A stretch of DNA of 64,000 bases from Terriglobia bacterium (GCA_021325235.1 JAJPHN010000016.1:1-64000); one strand, 5' to 3'. Shown: positions 54,477-63,919, counted from the first letter of the stretch. Program-made: numbers and translations. Notes: generated from the sequence alone by a model not told the origin.

Positions 54477-55535
54477 ATGTATCGCCGCCAGTTTCTGTCG
54501 TTGTCTGCCGCCGCCGCTGCCACCGCTTTCACACCTGAGCCGGAAAAAGTGAAACCCAGCCCGGTGAAACCCAGCCCGGTGAAACTTGGTGTCGACCTGT
54601 TCAGCCTCCGCGGCCAGAACTGGACGCCGATTCAATACCTCGATTACTGCGCCAAGCGCAACGTTCAGGTCGTCCATTTTTCCGAAATCCGCTTCATCGG
54701 CTCGCTCGATCCCGAAAACCTGCGCACGGTCCGCCAGCACGCCGAATCGCTCGGCATCGAAATCGAAATCGGCATGACCTCCATCTGCCCGTCGTCCACT
54801 ATGTTCAAAAAGGACGCGGGAAGCGCGGAAGAGCAGCTCTCGCGCATGATCGATGCCGCGCAGATCGTAGGCTCCAAAATCGTCCGCGCGGTGCTGGGCG
54901 GCGCTGACGATCGCAAATCCGCGCCCATCGCGCAGCACATGGAAGAGACCGTGCACGTCCTGCGCAACGTACGCAGCAAAGCTCTGGACGCCAATATCCG
55001 CATCGCCATCGAAAACCACGCCGGGGACATGCAAGGCTGGGAACTCAAAACGCTCATCGAAGAAGCAGGCAGGGATTTCGTCGGCGCCTGCCTCGATTCC
55101 GGCAATCCGCTCTGGACCCTCGAAGATCCGCACGTCACTCTCGAAACGCTCTACCCCTACACGCTCACCAGCCACGTACGCGACAGCGCCGTCTGGATAA
55201 CGTCCGAGGGCGCCGCGGTCACCTGGGTTCCCATGGGCCGCGGAAATGTCGATATCGATTCTTATCTGCGCCGTTACGCCGAGCTCTGCCCCGGCAAAGC
55301 GCTCTCCATGGAAACGATCGTCTTCGGGCCGCGTCTTCTGCCCTACAAGAAACGCGAATTCTGGGACGCTTACCGCGACATCCCGGCCTGGAATTTCGAG
55401 CGCTTCGTCGAAATCGCCGAGCGCGGCAAACCGTATCCAAACGAGCCCTGGACCACTCCCGATGAAGCCGTCCGCGAACGCAACGCGCTGGACGAGAGCC
55501 TCGACTACACCAAAAAGATCTTGGGCCTGCGCTGA
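54477..55535 (+). CDS. Exported sugar-phosphate isomerase/epimerase-like TIM barrel
   Basis: This encodes 352 residues. It starts MYRRQFLSLSAAAAATAFTP, a Tat-like export signal, then a repeated Pro/Lys linker (see the tandem repeat at 54549). The barrel carries VKLGVDLFSLRGQNWTPIQY, GSKIVRAVLGGADDR, IRIAIENHAGDMQGWELKTL, VGACLDSGNPLWTLEDP and LTSHVRDSAVW, with metal-binding Glu/Asp/His typical of AP-endonuclease-2-like isomerases. It is one of two such exported proteins in the window. Confidence 0.85.
   Translation: MYRRQFLSLSAAAAATAFTPEPEKVKPSPVKPSPVKLGVDLFSLRGQNWTPIQYLDYCAKRNVQVVHFSEIRFIGSLDPENLRTVRQHAESLGIEIEIGMTSICPSSTMFKKDAGSAEEQLSRMIDAAQIVGSKIVRAVLGGADDRKSAPIAQHMEETVHVLRNVRSKALDANIRIAIENHAGDMQGWELKTLIEEAGRDFVGACLDSGNPLWTLEDPHVTLETLYPYTLTSHVRDSAVWITSEGAAVTWVPMGRGNVDIDSYLRRYAELCPGKALSMETIVFGPRLLPYKKREFWDAYRDIPAWNFERFVEIAERGKPYPNEPWTTPDEAVRERNALDESLDYTKKILGLR
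54549..54585 (+). repeat. Tandem 15-base repeat inside the isomerase gene
   Basis: The unit gtgaaacccagcccg occurs twice in full (54549-54563, 54564-54578) and once partly (gtgaaac). It is in frame and encodes a KPSPVKPSPVK-type linker between signal peptide and barrel. Copy number could vary by slippage. Confidence 0.85.
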
Positions 55536-55715
55536 TCCCGTGCGCCTCAGGCAGCGTAGTTCCAGGTCGGAACCACTCGCCCGTGCTCTTTCTCGACGCG
55601 TACCACGAGGGCATTATGTGCGCTTCCGCTTCTACTTCCTTCAAACACTCAGCGGCCCGCTCGCCCGGAAACGTTTAGTCTGAAGAGTAGCCGCAATCCG
55701 GCCCGAGCCTGCTTC

Positions 55716-57200
55716 ATGAGCGCCGCCTTTCGCACCAAGCCGCTATCCACTCTGCTCGCACAGCTTGAGGAACACGGAGGTCTCAAGCGAACCCTCGGCT
55801 GGCCCGGCTTGATTGCGCTGGGAATCGGTGCCGTGATCGGCGCCGGCCTGTTTGCCCGGACGCCCGCCGCTGCCGGCCAGAATGCCGGCCCCGCCGTGAT
55901 TCTGTCGTTCGTTGTCGCCGCCATCGGCTGCGCGTTCGCCGGTCTCTGCTACGCCGAATTCGCCGCCATGATCCCCATCGCCGGCAGCGCCTACACCTAC
56001 GCCTACGTCACCATGGGCGAACTGGTCGCCTGGGTCATCGGATGGGCGCTCATTCTCGAGTACGGCCTCGGCGCGGCCACCCTCTCCATCTACTGGAGCG
56101 AATACTTCAACAATCTTTTTCCGGATCTGGTGCCCTGGGCCTGGCGTCATTCTCCGCTGCAGGTCGGCCCAGGCGGCATCCACGGCATCCTCAACGCGCC
56201 CGCCGTCCTGGTTCTGCTCGCCATCACCTTGCTGCTCATCAAAGGCATCTCGGAATCGGCCGGCGTGAACGCCGTCATCGTCGCCGTCAAAGTCGCCATC
56301 GTGCTCCTCATCATCGCCATCGGCTGGCATTTCATCAACCCCGCCAACCACCATCCGTTCGTTCTCGCCGAAGACGCAGCACACACCGGCCTGTTTAAAC
56401 ATGGATGGGGCGGTGTGCTCGGCGGTGCAGGCGTCGTCTTCTTCGCCTTCATCGGCTTCGACGCCGTCTCCACCGCCGCTCAGGAAACCATCGATCCCGG
56501 CCGCAACATGCCCATCGGCATCCTCGGATCGCTCACCGTCTGCACCGTGCTCTACGTTCTCTTCAGCTGGGTGCTCACCGGCATCGCGCCCTCCCTCGAT
56601 TTCATCGATCCCAACAAAGGCATGGAAGCCTCCGTCTCCTGGGCGATCAAAACCTACATGCCGGGTTACGCCTGGCTTTCAACGCTCGTCTCGGTCGCGA
56701 TCCTCGCCGGCTTTTCGTCCGTGATACTCGTGATGCTTCTGGGCCAGAGCCGTGTCTTCTATTCGATGTCCAAAGACGGCCTGTTGCCCCGGGTCTTCGC
56801 CGAGTTGCACCCGCGCTTCCGCACTCCGTACAAATGCAATCTCGTGTTGTACATCTTTGTCGCGCTGATCGGCGCGCTGCTTCCGGGCGACATCACCGGC
56901 AATATGACCAACCTTGGCACACTCTTCGCGTTCGTGCTGGTCTGCATCGGCGTTATGGTCATGCGCCGCAAGAATCCCGGTCAGCCGCGCCCGTTCCGCG
57001 TGCCGTTTGTTCCTGTTGTCCCCATCCTCGGCGCACTCTTCTGCCTCGCCATGATCATCTCCGTCGATTCCACTTCGAAAATCGCCGCGGGAAGCTGGAT
57101 GGTGATCGGCTTGTGCGTTTATTTCCTCTACGCCGGCCGCCACAGCAATCTCGGCGAGGCCAAGATGAGCCGTAATGCCGAACCGCTGACCGGCGACTGA
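55716..57200 (+). CDS. APC-family amino acid permease
   Basis: This encodes 494 residues with about 14 membrane helices. The start of helix 1 has GLIALGIGAVIGAGLFARTP, the glycine-rich substrate-binding break of APC transporters. Later IGFDAVSTAAQETIDPGRNM matches the cationic amino acid transporter (CAT/YfnA) branch. It imports or exchanges amino acids or polyamines across the inner membrane. It is a single gene with a GC-rich hairpin after the stop. Confidence 0.9.
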   Translation: MSAAFRTKPLSTLLAQLEEHGGLKRTLGWPGLIALGIGAVIGAGLFARTPAAAGQNAGPAVILSFVVAAIGCAFAGLCYAEFAAMIPIAGSAYTYAYVTMGELVAWVIGWALILEYGLGAATLSIYWSEYFNNLFPDLVPWAWRHSPLQVGPGGIHGILNAPAVLVLLAITLLLIKGISESAGVNAVIVAVKVAIVLLIIAIGWHFINPANHHPFVLAEDAAHTGLFKHGWGGVLGGAGVVFFAFIGFDAVSTAAQETIDPGRNMPIGILGSLTVCTVLYVLFSWVLTGIAPSLDFIDPNKGMEASVSWAIKTYMPGYAWLSTLVSVAILAGFSSVILVMLLGQSRVFYSMSKDGLLPRVFAELHPRFRTPYKCNLVLYIFVALIGALLPGDITGNMTNLGTLFAFVLVCIGVMVMRRKNPGQPRPFRVPFVPVVPILGALFCLAMIISVDSTSKIAAGSWMVIGLCVYFLYAGRHSNLGEAKMSRNAEPLTGD

Positions 57201-57210
57201 CGATTTCGAA

Positions 57211-57238
57211 ATGCGGCCCGCGCACCGGCAGGCCGCAT
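57211..57238. terminator. GC-rich hairpin between converging genes
   Basis: ATGCGGCC (57211-57218) pairs with GGCCGCAT (57231-57238) around a 12-base loop. It lies between the ends of the permease and CsbD genes. There is no T-run on either strand, so it is a weak terminator candidate. Confidence 0.4.
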
Positions 57239-57256
57239 CGATCCCTACTTGTCGAT

Positions 57257-57463
57257 CTACTTATCGTTGACGTCTGTACCGGCTTTGCGATCAGCGCCCT
57301 TGATCGTGTCCTTCAGATCTCCGTAGGCCTGCTTCACCTTGCCTTTGGCTTCATCCACCACGCCCTCATCGTGCAGGTTCGGATTACCGGTCACATTCCC
57401 GACCGTCTGTTTCGCCTTTCCTTTTAGTTCATCCACTTTACCGGTTACCTGTTCTTTTTCCAT
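57257..57463 (-). CDS. CsbD-family stress-associated protein
   Basis: This encodes 68 residues. It begins MEKEQVTGKVDELKGKAKQT and continues VGNVTGNPNLHDEGVVDEAK, the standard CsbD pattern of a small hydrophilic helical protein. In other bacteria csbD is induced in general stress; the molecular role is unknown. GGAGG lies just before the start on the reverse strand. Confidence 0.9.
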   Translation of the reverse strand: MEKEQVTGKVDELKGKAKQTVGNVTGNPNLHDEGVVDEAKGKVKQAYGDLKDTIKGADRKAGTDVNDK

Positions 57464-57567
57464 ACAACCTCCGCCACATTGGACTCCGTCCGGCCCGAAC
57501 TGTTACCAGCCCGACGCAAGCGTATGTAAATAGGTCCTATAGGCGCGGCAGGTGCTACCGTGCTTGC

Positions 57568-59112
57568 GTGACCTTCTTTGAAAGTCTGCTGGTGCTGCTG
57601 CTTGCGGCAGTGGTCCTGCTGCAGGTTGCGCGCCGCCTTTCGCTTCCCTATCCGGCCATGCTCGCCATTGCAGGTGTTGCGCTGGCGCTCATTCCCGGAG
57701 CGCCCTACATCGCGTTTGAACCCGCCACCGCGCTCGCGCTCTTCATGGCGCCCGTCATCCTCGACGCCGCTTACGATTTCCCGGTCGGCGCACTTCGCCG
57801 GATACGGCGTCAGCTCATTGTCTTCGCTGTTCTGGCCGTCCTCATCACGGCCGCGCTGGTCGCCTTCGCCGCCTGGAAGCTGATGGGACTGCCGCTCGCC
57901 GCCGCCATTGCGCTCGGTGCTATCGTCGCCCCGCCCGATGCCGCCGCGGCCACCGCCGTTCTCCGCGCCGTCTCCATCCCGCGCGATGCCGATACCATTC
58001 TCAAAGGCGAAAGCCTGTTCAACGACGCCACCGCGCTGCTGCTCTTCAGCGGTTCGCTCGCCGTGCTCTCGAGCGGCGCTCTTACGCCCGCCGTCGGCCT
58101 GCGCCTCGCTCTCGCCGTGCCCGGCGGCCTGCTCTTCGGCTGGCTTTGCGGCGTGCTGTTGCGCGCCCTCAATCCCTTCGTCAGCAATACGCTTGGCGGC
58201 AACATTTTTCAGTTCGTCATGGCCTATCTCGTCTGGATCAGCGCCGAGCACCTGCGGCTCTCGGCCGTGCTCACCATCATCGCCTTTGCCATGACCATTG
58301 CGCAGAGCCGCCGCATCACTTCCGGCACTCGCATGCGCGTTCAATCCTTCGCTGTCTGGAGCGCCGTCGTCTTCGCGCTCAACGTCTTCGCCTTTCTGCT
58401 CATGGGACTCCAGGGCCGGCGCATCGTCAGTCGCATGAATCCCGCTCATCTGCGCGACTCGCTGCTGTTTGCCGGAACCGTCGTCCTGATCGTAGTCGTG
58501 GCGCGGCTCGTCATCGTGCTGGGTTTCGATCGCCTGAGCGCCTGGTGGGAGCGGCTGCACCAGCGCCGGTCAAATCCAGACTCCTGGCGCCGCGCCGTCC
58601 TCGAAGGCTGGACCGGTATGCGCGGCTTTGTCACCCTCGCCACCGCCATCGCGCTGCCGGCTTCCTTCCCGCATCGCGATCTTGCCGTGTTGACCGCCTT
58701 CTTCGTTGTACTCGCCACGCTCGTCGTGCAGGGCCTTACGCTTGTCCCTCTTGTGCGCCTGCTCAAACTCGATCAGGGCGATGCGCAACAGCACGAGCTC
58801 GCCACCGGACGATCCCGCCTGGCACGAGCGGCCCTGCAATCTCTCGAAGACAAGACCGGAGCCGAAGCCGATCTCCTCCGCAGCGAATACCTCATCCAGC
58901 GCGACGCTCTCAAAAATGCAGCCGGCCTTCAAACCAACAAGAAGCTGCGGAAAATCGGACTCTCCGCCATCGCGGCCCAGCGCCAGGAGCTCGAAAAGAT
59001 GCGCTCGGAAGACGCCATAGGTTCCGACACCTATCTCCTCTTACAGGAAGAGCTCGACTGGAACGAACTCACTCTCCTCTCCGACGACGAACGCCGCATC
59101 GAAGAGAGCTGA
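57568..59112 (+). CDS. CPA1-family cation/proton antiporter
   Basis: This encodes 514 residues, GTG start. About 12 membrane helices carry the CPA1 motifs IALGAIVAPPDAAAATAVLR and GESLFNDATALLLF (Asn-Asp pair of the ion site). A C-terminal cytoplasmic tail (about 420-514) is helical and charged. It exchanges Na+ or K+ for protons across the inner membrane. A potassium role would fit the KirBac channel elsewhere in the window but is not shown. Confidence 0.9.
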   Translation: MTFFESLLVLLLAAVVLLQVARRLSLPYPAMLAIAGVALALIPGAPYIAFEPATALALFMAPVILDAAYDFPVGALRRIRRQLIVFAVLAVLITAALVAFAAWKLMGLPLAAAIALGAIVAPPDAAAATAVLRAVSIPRDADTILKGESLFNDATALLLFSGSLAVLSSGALTPAVGLRLALAVPGGLLFGWLCGVLLRALNPFVSNTLGGNIFQFVMAYLVWISAEHLRLSAVLTIIAFAMTIAQSRRITSGTRMRVQSFAVWSAVVFALNVFAFLLMGLQGRRIVSRMNPAHLRDSLLFAGTVVLIVVVARLVIVLGFDRLSAWWERLHQRRSNPDSWRRAVLEGWTGMRGFVTLATAIALPASFPHRDLAVLTAFFVVLATLVVQGLTLVPLVRLLKLDQGDAQQHELATGRSRLARAALQSLEDKTGAEADLLRSEYLIQRDALKNAAGLQTNKKLRKIGLSAIAAQRQELEKMRSEDAIGSDTYLLLQEELDWNELTLLSDDERRIEES

Positions 59113-59122
59113 TCTTTACAGT

Positions 59123-60796
59123 TCAATCCCAGCCGAACTCGATCAGCGACAACGCCTCGTATGGCAGAGAGAAATGCAGCTCAGCCGCGCCTGCTGAAAC
59201 TCCCGCCCACGCGGGCGAGTTCAGCAGCTGCAGTTGTCCCGCACGCTCCAGTTCGCGATACTCCTCCGCGTTCGGATTCTGCGGCGCGCCCATCCGCTTC
59301 CATGCTGTATAGGCGTTGCTATGCTGCTGGTCGATCCGAAAATGCAAGACTCGTACCCGCTTCCGATTCGCCGGCAATCCCGCAATCTGCAACGAAACTT
59401 CCGCGTCCGGCTTAGCCGCTTCGTCATCGCCGTAATGCCAGACGAGAATCGCCAGCCTGTTCTCCGACCGCACCGCTAAAGCATCCACCATCGGCGAATC
59501 CGCGCCGCTCGCCACGATCTTTTGCAAAGGCACAGCTCCGCTGCTCTCCACTCGCGCCAGTCGCCCGGTCAGCAACCCCGCCATCCGAAAGAAATTCAGC
59601 ACCGGTTTGTCGATGCCATTGGTCGCAAGCGTCCGGAACCCGGCGAAATACGGCTGATTTTCGAACTCGAATGCCCAGGTCAGCATCCCTTGCAAATTCA
59701 CCTGCTCGCGCCGCGCCAGTTCGGTGATCGTTTTCCATGCGGTCACTTCGTAGGCGGCGTACAACGTACCGTTTCGATATGCATTCTGCGGATACACGCG
59801 CGCGGAACACGCGGCGCATCCTTCCGGGTCCGCTTCGCTCAGCACAATCGGCAGCTTCGCGAACTTCGGAAAGCTCTTCACAGTCTCGAACCCGCGCTCC
59901 ACATCCCTCATCTCCTGCGCGAGGCCCATTCGCACATGCTCCCCGGTCACCTGCGGCCGGCCCTTTGCGTGATAGCTGATGAAATCGAGCGGCGCTCCCT
60001 CGCCACCCGTGGCCTCGTTTCTGCCCGACGCACAATGATTTAGAAATTGCCGCAGAAACTCCGCCGCCTTCGCGCTACCCGGTCCCGTCGAAGCCGGTCC
60101 GCCCACGCGCGCGCCCGGGAGCGCCCGCTTCACCGCCGCCGAGGTGTAGTCGTACAATCTGTCGTATTCTTCCGGCGTGCCGTGCCAGTAAGCAATGTCC
60201 GGTTCGTTCCAGACTTCCCAGTCCCACTTACGAACTTCCTCTTCTCCGTACTTGCTCACCGCGTGCCGCACCCACGCCTCGATCAGCTCGCTCCACTTCT
60301 GATAGCTCTTCGGCGGATACGTCCATCCGCCAAAGTAGTCCGCATTTTTTGCTCCCGGAATCCAGTTCACCGCGTACGGTTCCGGATGCGTTGAAAGCGC
60401 ACGTGGCATGAATCCGATCTCGACAAACGGAATCGCACCTGCATCCACCCACGTCCCCAGAATCCTGTCGACCACCGTCCAGTTATAGACCGGTTGACCC
60501 GCCGAATCTTCGCTGTAGGCGTTGGTGGATCCCCACTTCAGCCCGCCAGTCCCGTCGCCGCTGGCCAGCAGGAAATGAGTGCGAATGTGTACCGGATCGC
60601 GGCTCAGCTCCACCAGTTCACGAATCAGCTTCCGGCCATTCGGCGCGTACGTGTAGTTAGCTTCGTCGTAGCCGAAGTACCCCCACGATGCTTCGTTCTC
60701 AGCAAACGTCGACGCCGCATCCACCCGCAGCGTGACTGCCGGCGAGGCGGCCGCAGCGGCCTGCACCAGGCACAACGCAAGCACAATCTTCCGCAT
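59123..60796 (-). CDS. Secreted GH39-type glycosidase (beta-xylosidase-like)
   Basis: This encodes 557 residues with a signal peptide (KIVLALCLVQAAAA). The TIM barrel has the acid/base Glu198 in WDWEVWNEPDIAYW and a probable nucleophile Glu321 in PIVLSEADPEG. A C-terminal beta-sandwich (about 430-557) follows. The pattern is that of GH39 enzymes, which act on beta-xylosides or alpha-iduronides. Its 3' end lies 10 bases from the convergent antiporter stop. Confidence 0.85.
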   Translation of the reverse strand: MRKIVLALCLVQAAAAASPAVTLRVDAASTFAENEASWGYFGYDEANYTYAPNGRKLIRELVELSRDPVHIRTHFLLASGDGTGGLKWGSTNAYSEDSAGQPVYNWTVVDRILGTWVDAGAIPFVEIGFMPRALSTHPEPYAVNWIPGAKNADYFGGWTYPPKSYQKWSELIEAWVRHAVSKYGEEEVRKWDWEVWNEPDIAYWHGTPEEYDRLYDYTSAAVKRALPGARVGGPASTGPGSAKAAEFLRQFLNHCASGRNEATGGEGAPLDFISYHAKGRPQVTGEHVRMGLAQEMRDVERGFETVKSFPKFAKLPIVLSEADPEGCAACSARVYPQNAYRNGTLYAAYEVTAWKTITELARREQVNLQGMLTWAFEFENQPYFAGFRTLATNGIDKPVLNFFRMAGLLTGRLARVESSGAVPLQKIVASGADSPMVDALAVRSENRLAILVWHYGDDEAAKPDAEVSLQIAGLPANRKRVRVLHFRIDQQHSNAYTAWKRMGAPQNPNAEEYRELERAGQLQLLNSPAWAGVSAGAAELHFSLPYEALSLIEFGWD

Positions 60797-60855
60797 GTCT
60801 CGCCAACAGTATCACCGTCTATTCGCCGCTCACGGTTACGCGCCGAGCCGCACGT

Positions 60856-62001
60856 TCAATCCTTATACGGATCGAATTCATGCGGCCCCGCCATGGCCAC
60901 GCCCACCGGCTTGAGCGTGTGCAGAATCCGGATCGTGCCTTCGTGATGCTGCAGCACCTCCGGCAACCGCTTGTACGCCTGCGGTGATTCGTCGAGCCCG
61001 CCTCCCCGCAGCGTCACGCCCTTCTGCCGCAGCCACTCGTTCATCTCTTCCGGCTTGATCTTCCGCTTGGCTTCATTGCGCCCCATGGTGCGTCCCGCGC
61101 CGTGTACCGTCGAGTACAGCGCCGTCTTCGATACCTCCGAATCCACGCCCTCAACGATCACCGCGTCCTCGCCCATCGAGCCTCCGATGAATCCGCGCTG
61201 GCCCGGAAAAGCCGGCGTCGCACCCTTGCGAATCACCATATACTCCACGCCGTTGTGCGTCTCCGACCAGGCGTAGTTGTGGTGATTGTGTACTTCCTCC
61301 ACAATCTGTGCGCCCAGCAGCTGCGCCACCCGCGCGCACACCCAGTTGCGGCCCGCATACGCATACTCGCCCGCCAGCTGCATTCCCTGCACATAGTCCT
61401 GCCCGATCTCGGAATCAAGCGCCAGCACCAGCGGAGCAACGTCCATGCCGTCCTTCCCGCCGCCCAGCTTCAGAAAGTGCGTTGCCACTCCGTGTCCAAA
61501 TCCGCGCGAGCCGAAGTGCACGCCGATCCACACCCGGTCCTGCTCATCTGTAAAAAGATCGACGTAGTGATTCCCCGAACCGATCGTGCCCAGCTGCTGC
61601 CGCGCCTTGTCCTTCAGCGCCTTCGCGTACGGCTCCGTCCACACCGGCGAATCGAACAGCTCGGCGTCCACGCTTTCGTTGTTTTTGCGCCCAACGCCGA
61701 AGCTGAGCGTGTTCCAGATATCGTCCATGATGCTGTCGATCTTCGTGCGCAGCTCCGCGCCCGGCATATCGGTCAGCACCGCCTTATTGCCGCAGCCGAT
61801 ATCGAAGCCCACGCCGCTCGGGCTCACCGCTTCGCGATATGCCACCACCCCGCCGATCGGCACCGCATAGCCCTTGTGGTTGTCGGCGCACAGCACGCCC
61901 TGCATTGCATGCTCGTCTTCGAGCGTGCGCTCCATCTGCTTCAGCGTGTCGCCGTCCGTCTGGCCAAATACCGTGATCTCACCGTCGTTGATCTGATACA
62001 T
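60856..62001 (-). CDS. rtcB: RtcB-family RNA ligase
   Basis: This encodes 381 residues. It has the RtcB signatures VLCADNHKGYAVPIGGVVAY, GVGFDIGCGNKAVL (Mn ligand Cys70), TIGSGNHYVDL, VHFGSRGFGHGVA and STVHGAGRTMGRNEA. The enzyme joins RNA 2',3'-cyclic-phosphate or 3'-phosphate ends to 5'-OH ends using GTP and Mn2+. Neither archease, RtcA nor RtcR is encoded nearby. It lies downstream of the reverse-strand terminator at 62042, so it probably has its own promoter. Confidence 0.93.
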   Translation of the reverse strand: MYQINDGEITVFGQTDGDTLKQMERTLEDEHAMQGVLCADNHKGYAVPIGGVVAYREAVSPSGVGFDIGCGNKAVLTDMPGAELRTKIDSIMDDIWNTLSFGVGRKNNESVDAELFDSPVWTEPYAKALKDKARQQLGTIGSGNHYVDLFTDEQDRVWIGVHFGSRGFGHGVATHFLKLGGGKDGMDVAPLVLALDSEIGQDYVQGMQLAGEYAYAGRNWVCARVAQLLGAQIVEEVHNHHNYAWSETHNGVEYMVIRKGATPAFPGQRGFIGGSMGEDAVIVEGVDSEVSKTALYSTVHGAGRTMGRNEAKRKIKPEEMNEWLRQKGVTLRGGGLDESPQAYKRLPEVLQHHEGTIRILHTLKPVGVAMAGPHEFDPYKD

Positions 62002-62041
62002 CGTCTCTCTCTCTTCTTTCTCTGCGGCCGCTCATCTCCAC

Positions 62042-62078
62042 AAAAAGCAAAAGCCCCTGAACCTTGCGGGTCAGGGGC
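62042..62078 (-). terminator. Rho-independent terminator (reverse strand)
   Basis: GCCCCTGA (62053-62060) pairs with TCAGGGGC (62071-62078). On the reverse strand it is followed by TTTTGCTTTTTG. It is placed to end the transcript from the gene at 62212-63117 before rtcB. Confidence 0.8.
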
Positions 62079-62211
62079 CGTGGAAACCTTCGACGTTGAT
62101 CGTCTCGTCAGCTTCGCTTCACCTCCAACCCGCACGCAGGCGTACCCGTCGCGCACAGTATGTCGTTACTGTTCGCGAGCGCTCGCCGATATGTGAGTTG
62201 GTGAAGCATGT

Positions 62212-63117
62212 TCACAACTCTCCTAACGTAACGCGATGCGGCAAAGTTTCGCAACTGCGTATTCGATCCATGCGGCATAGTACTGCTTCGGCTCTTTTTC
62301 GAGCCGCGGCAGCAGCCCGTTCGAGCGCCTGCTGCAAAGCCGCCATCCGTTCTGCGCCGAACCGCTCGCGCCATTCCGCTTCCACCTCGCGTATCCACGC
62401 TGCATGCCCCTCGCTCGCCGCCCGGCCTCTTGCGGTCAGCCGAAGAACATCCTCGCCCGTCAGAAATCCGTGCCGCCTGAGTGCCGCCACTGCCACGTTA
62501 GCGCCGACCTCGCGCGCGGCTCGTCCCTCCGGCGGGATTCGCTGCAGCATACTGCCGTTCCAGGCCAGCGCCACCGGCGATCGCTGCTCGTACTCCATCG
62601 CAAACGCTACCGCGGTCTGTGCCAGCAACGCTGTCATCGAAAGCTCGCACAGCGTATCGCCTGCAGCACGCGGCACTGCTCGCCAGTCCATACCGCTTCC
62701 GCCCGTGATGCTGGCGTCCACCAGCCCGTAGTTCGCCGGATAATGCGGATGCTCAAGCGGCAATTGCGAAACAAATACTTCGAGCGCCGTCCGCAGCTGC
62801 CTCGCATTCTCCGCGCCTGTCCGCTCGCACCAGTGCGCTTCTGCCTGCGCCTCCAGACGTCTCCAGCAGCGCGCGATTTCGGCTCCCGATTTTGTCAGCG
62901 ATACGCGCCGGTCCCCCGTGATCCAGCCGCGCCGCAAAGCTGTCGCTAAACGCGTCCGCACCGCTCGCTTCGACAATCGCAGCAGCCGAGGCAAATCGCG
63001 CCGCTCGACACCGCGCTCCTCGATGACCCGCAGCAGATTGGCCCATTCGTCCAGCGACGGCATCCCCGCGTGTCCGGCTCCTTCGGCGATATAGGCGCGC
63101 TCCAATCCATCGAGCAC
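62212..63117 (-). CDS. Hypothetical protein with winged-helix-like regions
   Basis: This encodes 301 residues, GTG start; an in-frame TGA lies a few codons upstream and no other start is available. The N-terminal 75 residues (ERRDLPRLLRLSKRAVRTRL, then WITGDRRVSLTKSGAEIA) look like a winged helix, and LRRHGFLTGEDVLRLTARGR looks like a second one. The middle (HYPANYGLVDASITGGSGMD) is not recognised. It may be a MarR-like regulator or a helical enzyme relative. It lies 48 bases downstream of the peroxiredoxin gene. Confidence 0.6.
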   Translation of the reverse strand: MLDGLERAYIAEGAGHAGMPSLDEWANLLRVIEERGVERRDLPRLLRLSKRAVRTRLATALRRGWITGDRRVSLTKSGAEIARCWRRLEAQAEAHWCERTGAENARQLRTALEVFVSQLPLEHPHYPANYGLVDASITGGSGMDWRAVPRAAGDTLCELSMTALLAQTAVAFAMEYEQRSPVALAWNGSMLQRIPPEGRAAREVGANVAVAALRRHGFLTGEDVLRLTARGRAASEGHAAWIREVEAEWRERFGAERMAALQQALERAAAAARKRAEAVLCRMDRIRSCETLPHRVTLGEL

Positions 63118-63165
63118 ACGCCCCCAGCGGTTGAATCAGCGTCGTGCTCTCGCGCAAACCGCGCT

Positions 63166-63741
63166 CTATCGCAGGCTGTGCTGTTCGAGCCAACGGATCA
63201 CTTCTTCCGCGCTGCGATCCGGCGGAAAGACGGGATAGAAGACGTGTTCCACACGTCCCTCGCGCAGCACCAAAGTCAGCCGCTTCAGCAGCCGCACGCC
63301 TTCCACCGCGAACGTCGGCAGACGAAGCGCATCAGTCAACCGAAACTGCTCGTCGCTCAGCACCTCAAACGGCAGATGCAGCCGCGCCGCCATCTCCTGC
63401 TGATACGCAGTCGATTGCGTGCTGAGTCCGAAAACCTCCGCGCCCAGTTCCGTCAGCTCGGCATGATGGTCGCGAAATCCGCAGCTCTGGGGCGTGCATC
63501 CGCGCGCGCCCGGAATCAGATCCCAGCCTTCCGGCAGCGCTTTGCCGGGCACCCCGGTCATCGGATAACAATACACAACCGTACGCGGCGCCTCACGCTT
63601 GGAAAGATCAATCGGCCGTCCGCCTGTCGAGCCAAGCGCAATCCTCGGAACCGCCATCCCGCGCAGATGATCCGCCGCGCCATCGTCCACCGGCCGTGGC
63701 AAATTGTCAGGTAAAGGGAAATCGTGAGCGTTCGGAGCCAT
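63166..63741 (-). CDS. Peroxiredoxin (PRX/Bcp-like)
   Basis: This encodes 191 residues. The redox motif is GARGCTPQSCGFRDHH, with peroxidatic Cys82 and a second Cys87 five residues later. Then GAEVFGLSTQSTAYQQEMA and LPFEVLSDEQFRLTDALRLP, typical of the peroxiredoxin/BCP group. It reduces peroxides with thioredoxin-type donors in the cytoplasm. It lies 48 bases upstream of the hypothetical winged-helix gene, so the two may be co-transcribed. Confidence 0.85.
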   Translation of the reverse strand: MAPNAHDFPLPDNLPRPVDDGAADHLRGMAVPRIALGSTGGRPIDLSKREAPRTVVYCYPMTGVPGKALPEGWDLIPGARGCTPQSCGFRDHHAELTELGAEVFGLSTQSTAYQQEMAARLHLPFEVLSDEQFRLTDALRLPTFAVEGVRLLKRLTLVLREGRVEHVFYPVFPPDRSAEEVIRWLEQHSLR

Positions 63742-63777
63742 GCATCCCAGCCATGCACGGCTCGATCAAAAAGAAAA

Positions 63778-63853
63778 TGGAGCCGGCAGAGGGACTTGAA
63801 CCCCCGACCCGCAGTTTACAAAACTGCCGCTCTGCCAACTGAGCTATGCCGGC
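63778..63853 (-). tRNA. tRNA-Thr (anticodon UGU)
   Basis: On the reverse strand the 76 bases begin GCCGGCATAGCTCAG and end with the encoded CCA. The acceptor stem GCCGGCA pairs with TGCCGGC. The anticodon stem GCAGT/ACTGC encloses TTTGTAA with anticodon TGT. The T-arm GTTCAAGTC is present. Confidence 0.95.
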
Positions 63854-63913
63854 CCTTGCCGAGTATTTTACATCGCTCTTCGTCCTTCACCGGATGCTGT
63901 ACGCCCGCTGACG

Positions 63914-63919
63914 TATAGT
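63914..63919 (+). promoter_or_regulatory. Possible -10 element before the right-edge gene
   Basis: TATAGT lies 41 bases before the ATG at 63960. No good -35 element is seen at 16-18 bases upstream. Confidence 0.3.

Noticed and set aside
61102-62196. 364-residue open frame antisense to rtcB
   Set aside because: No motif; rtcB is complete on the reverse strand with all ligands.
63724-63918. 64-residue open frame on the + strand
   Set aside because: It runs through the tRNA-Thr gene on the opposite strand and is an artefact.
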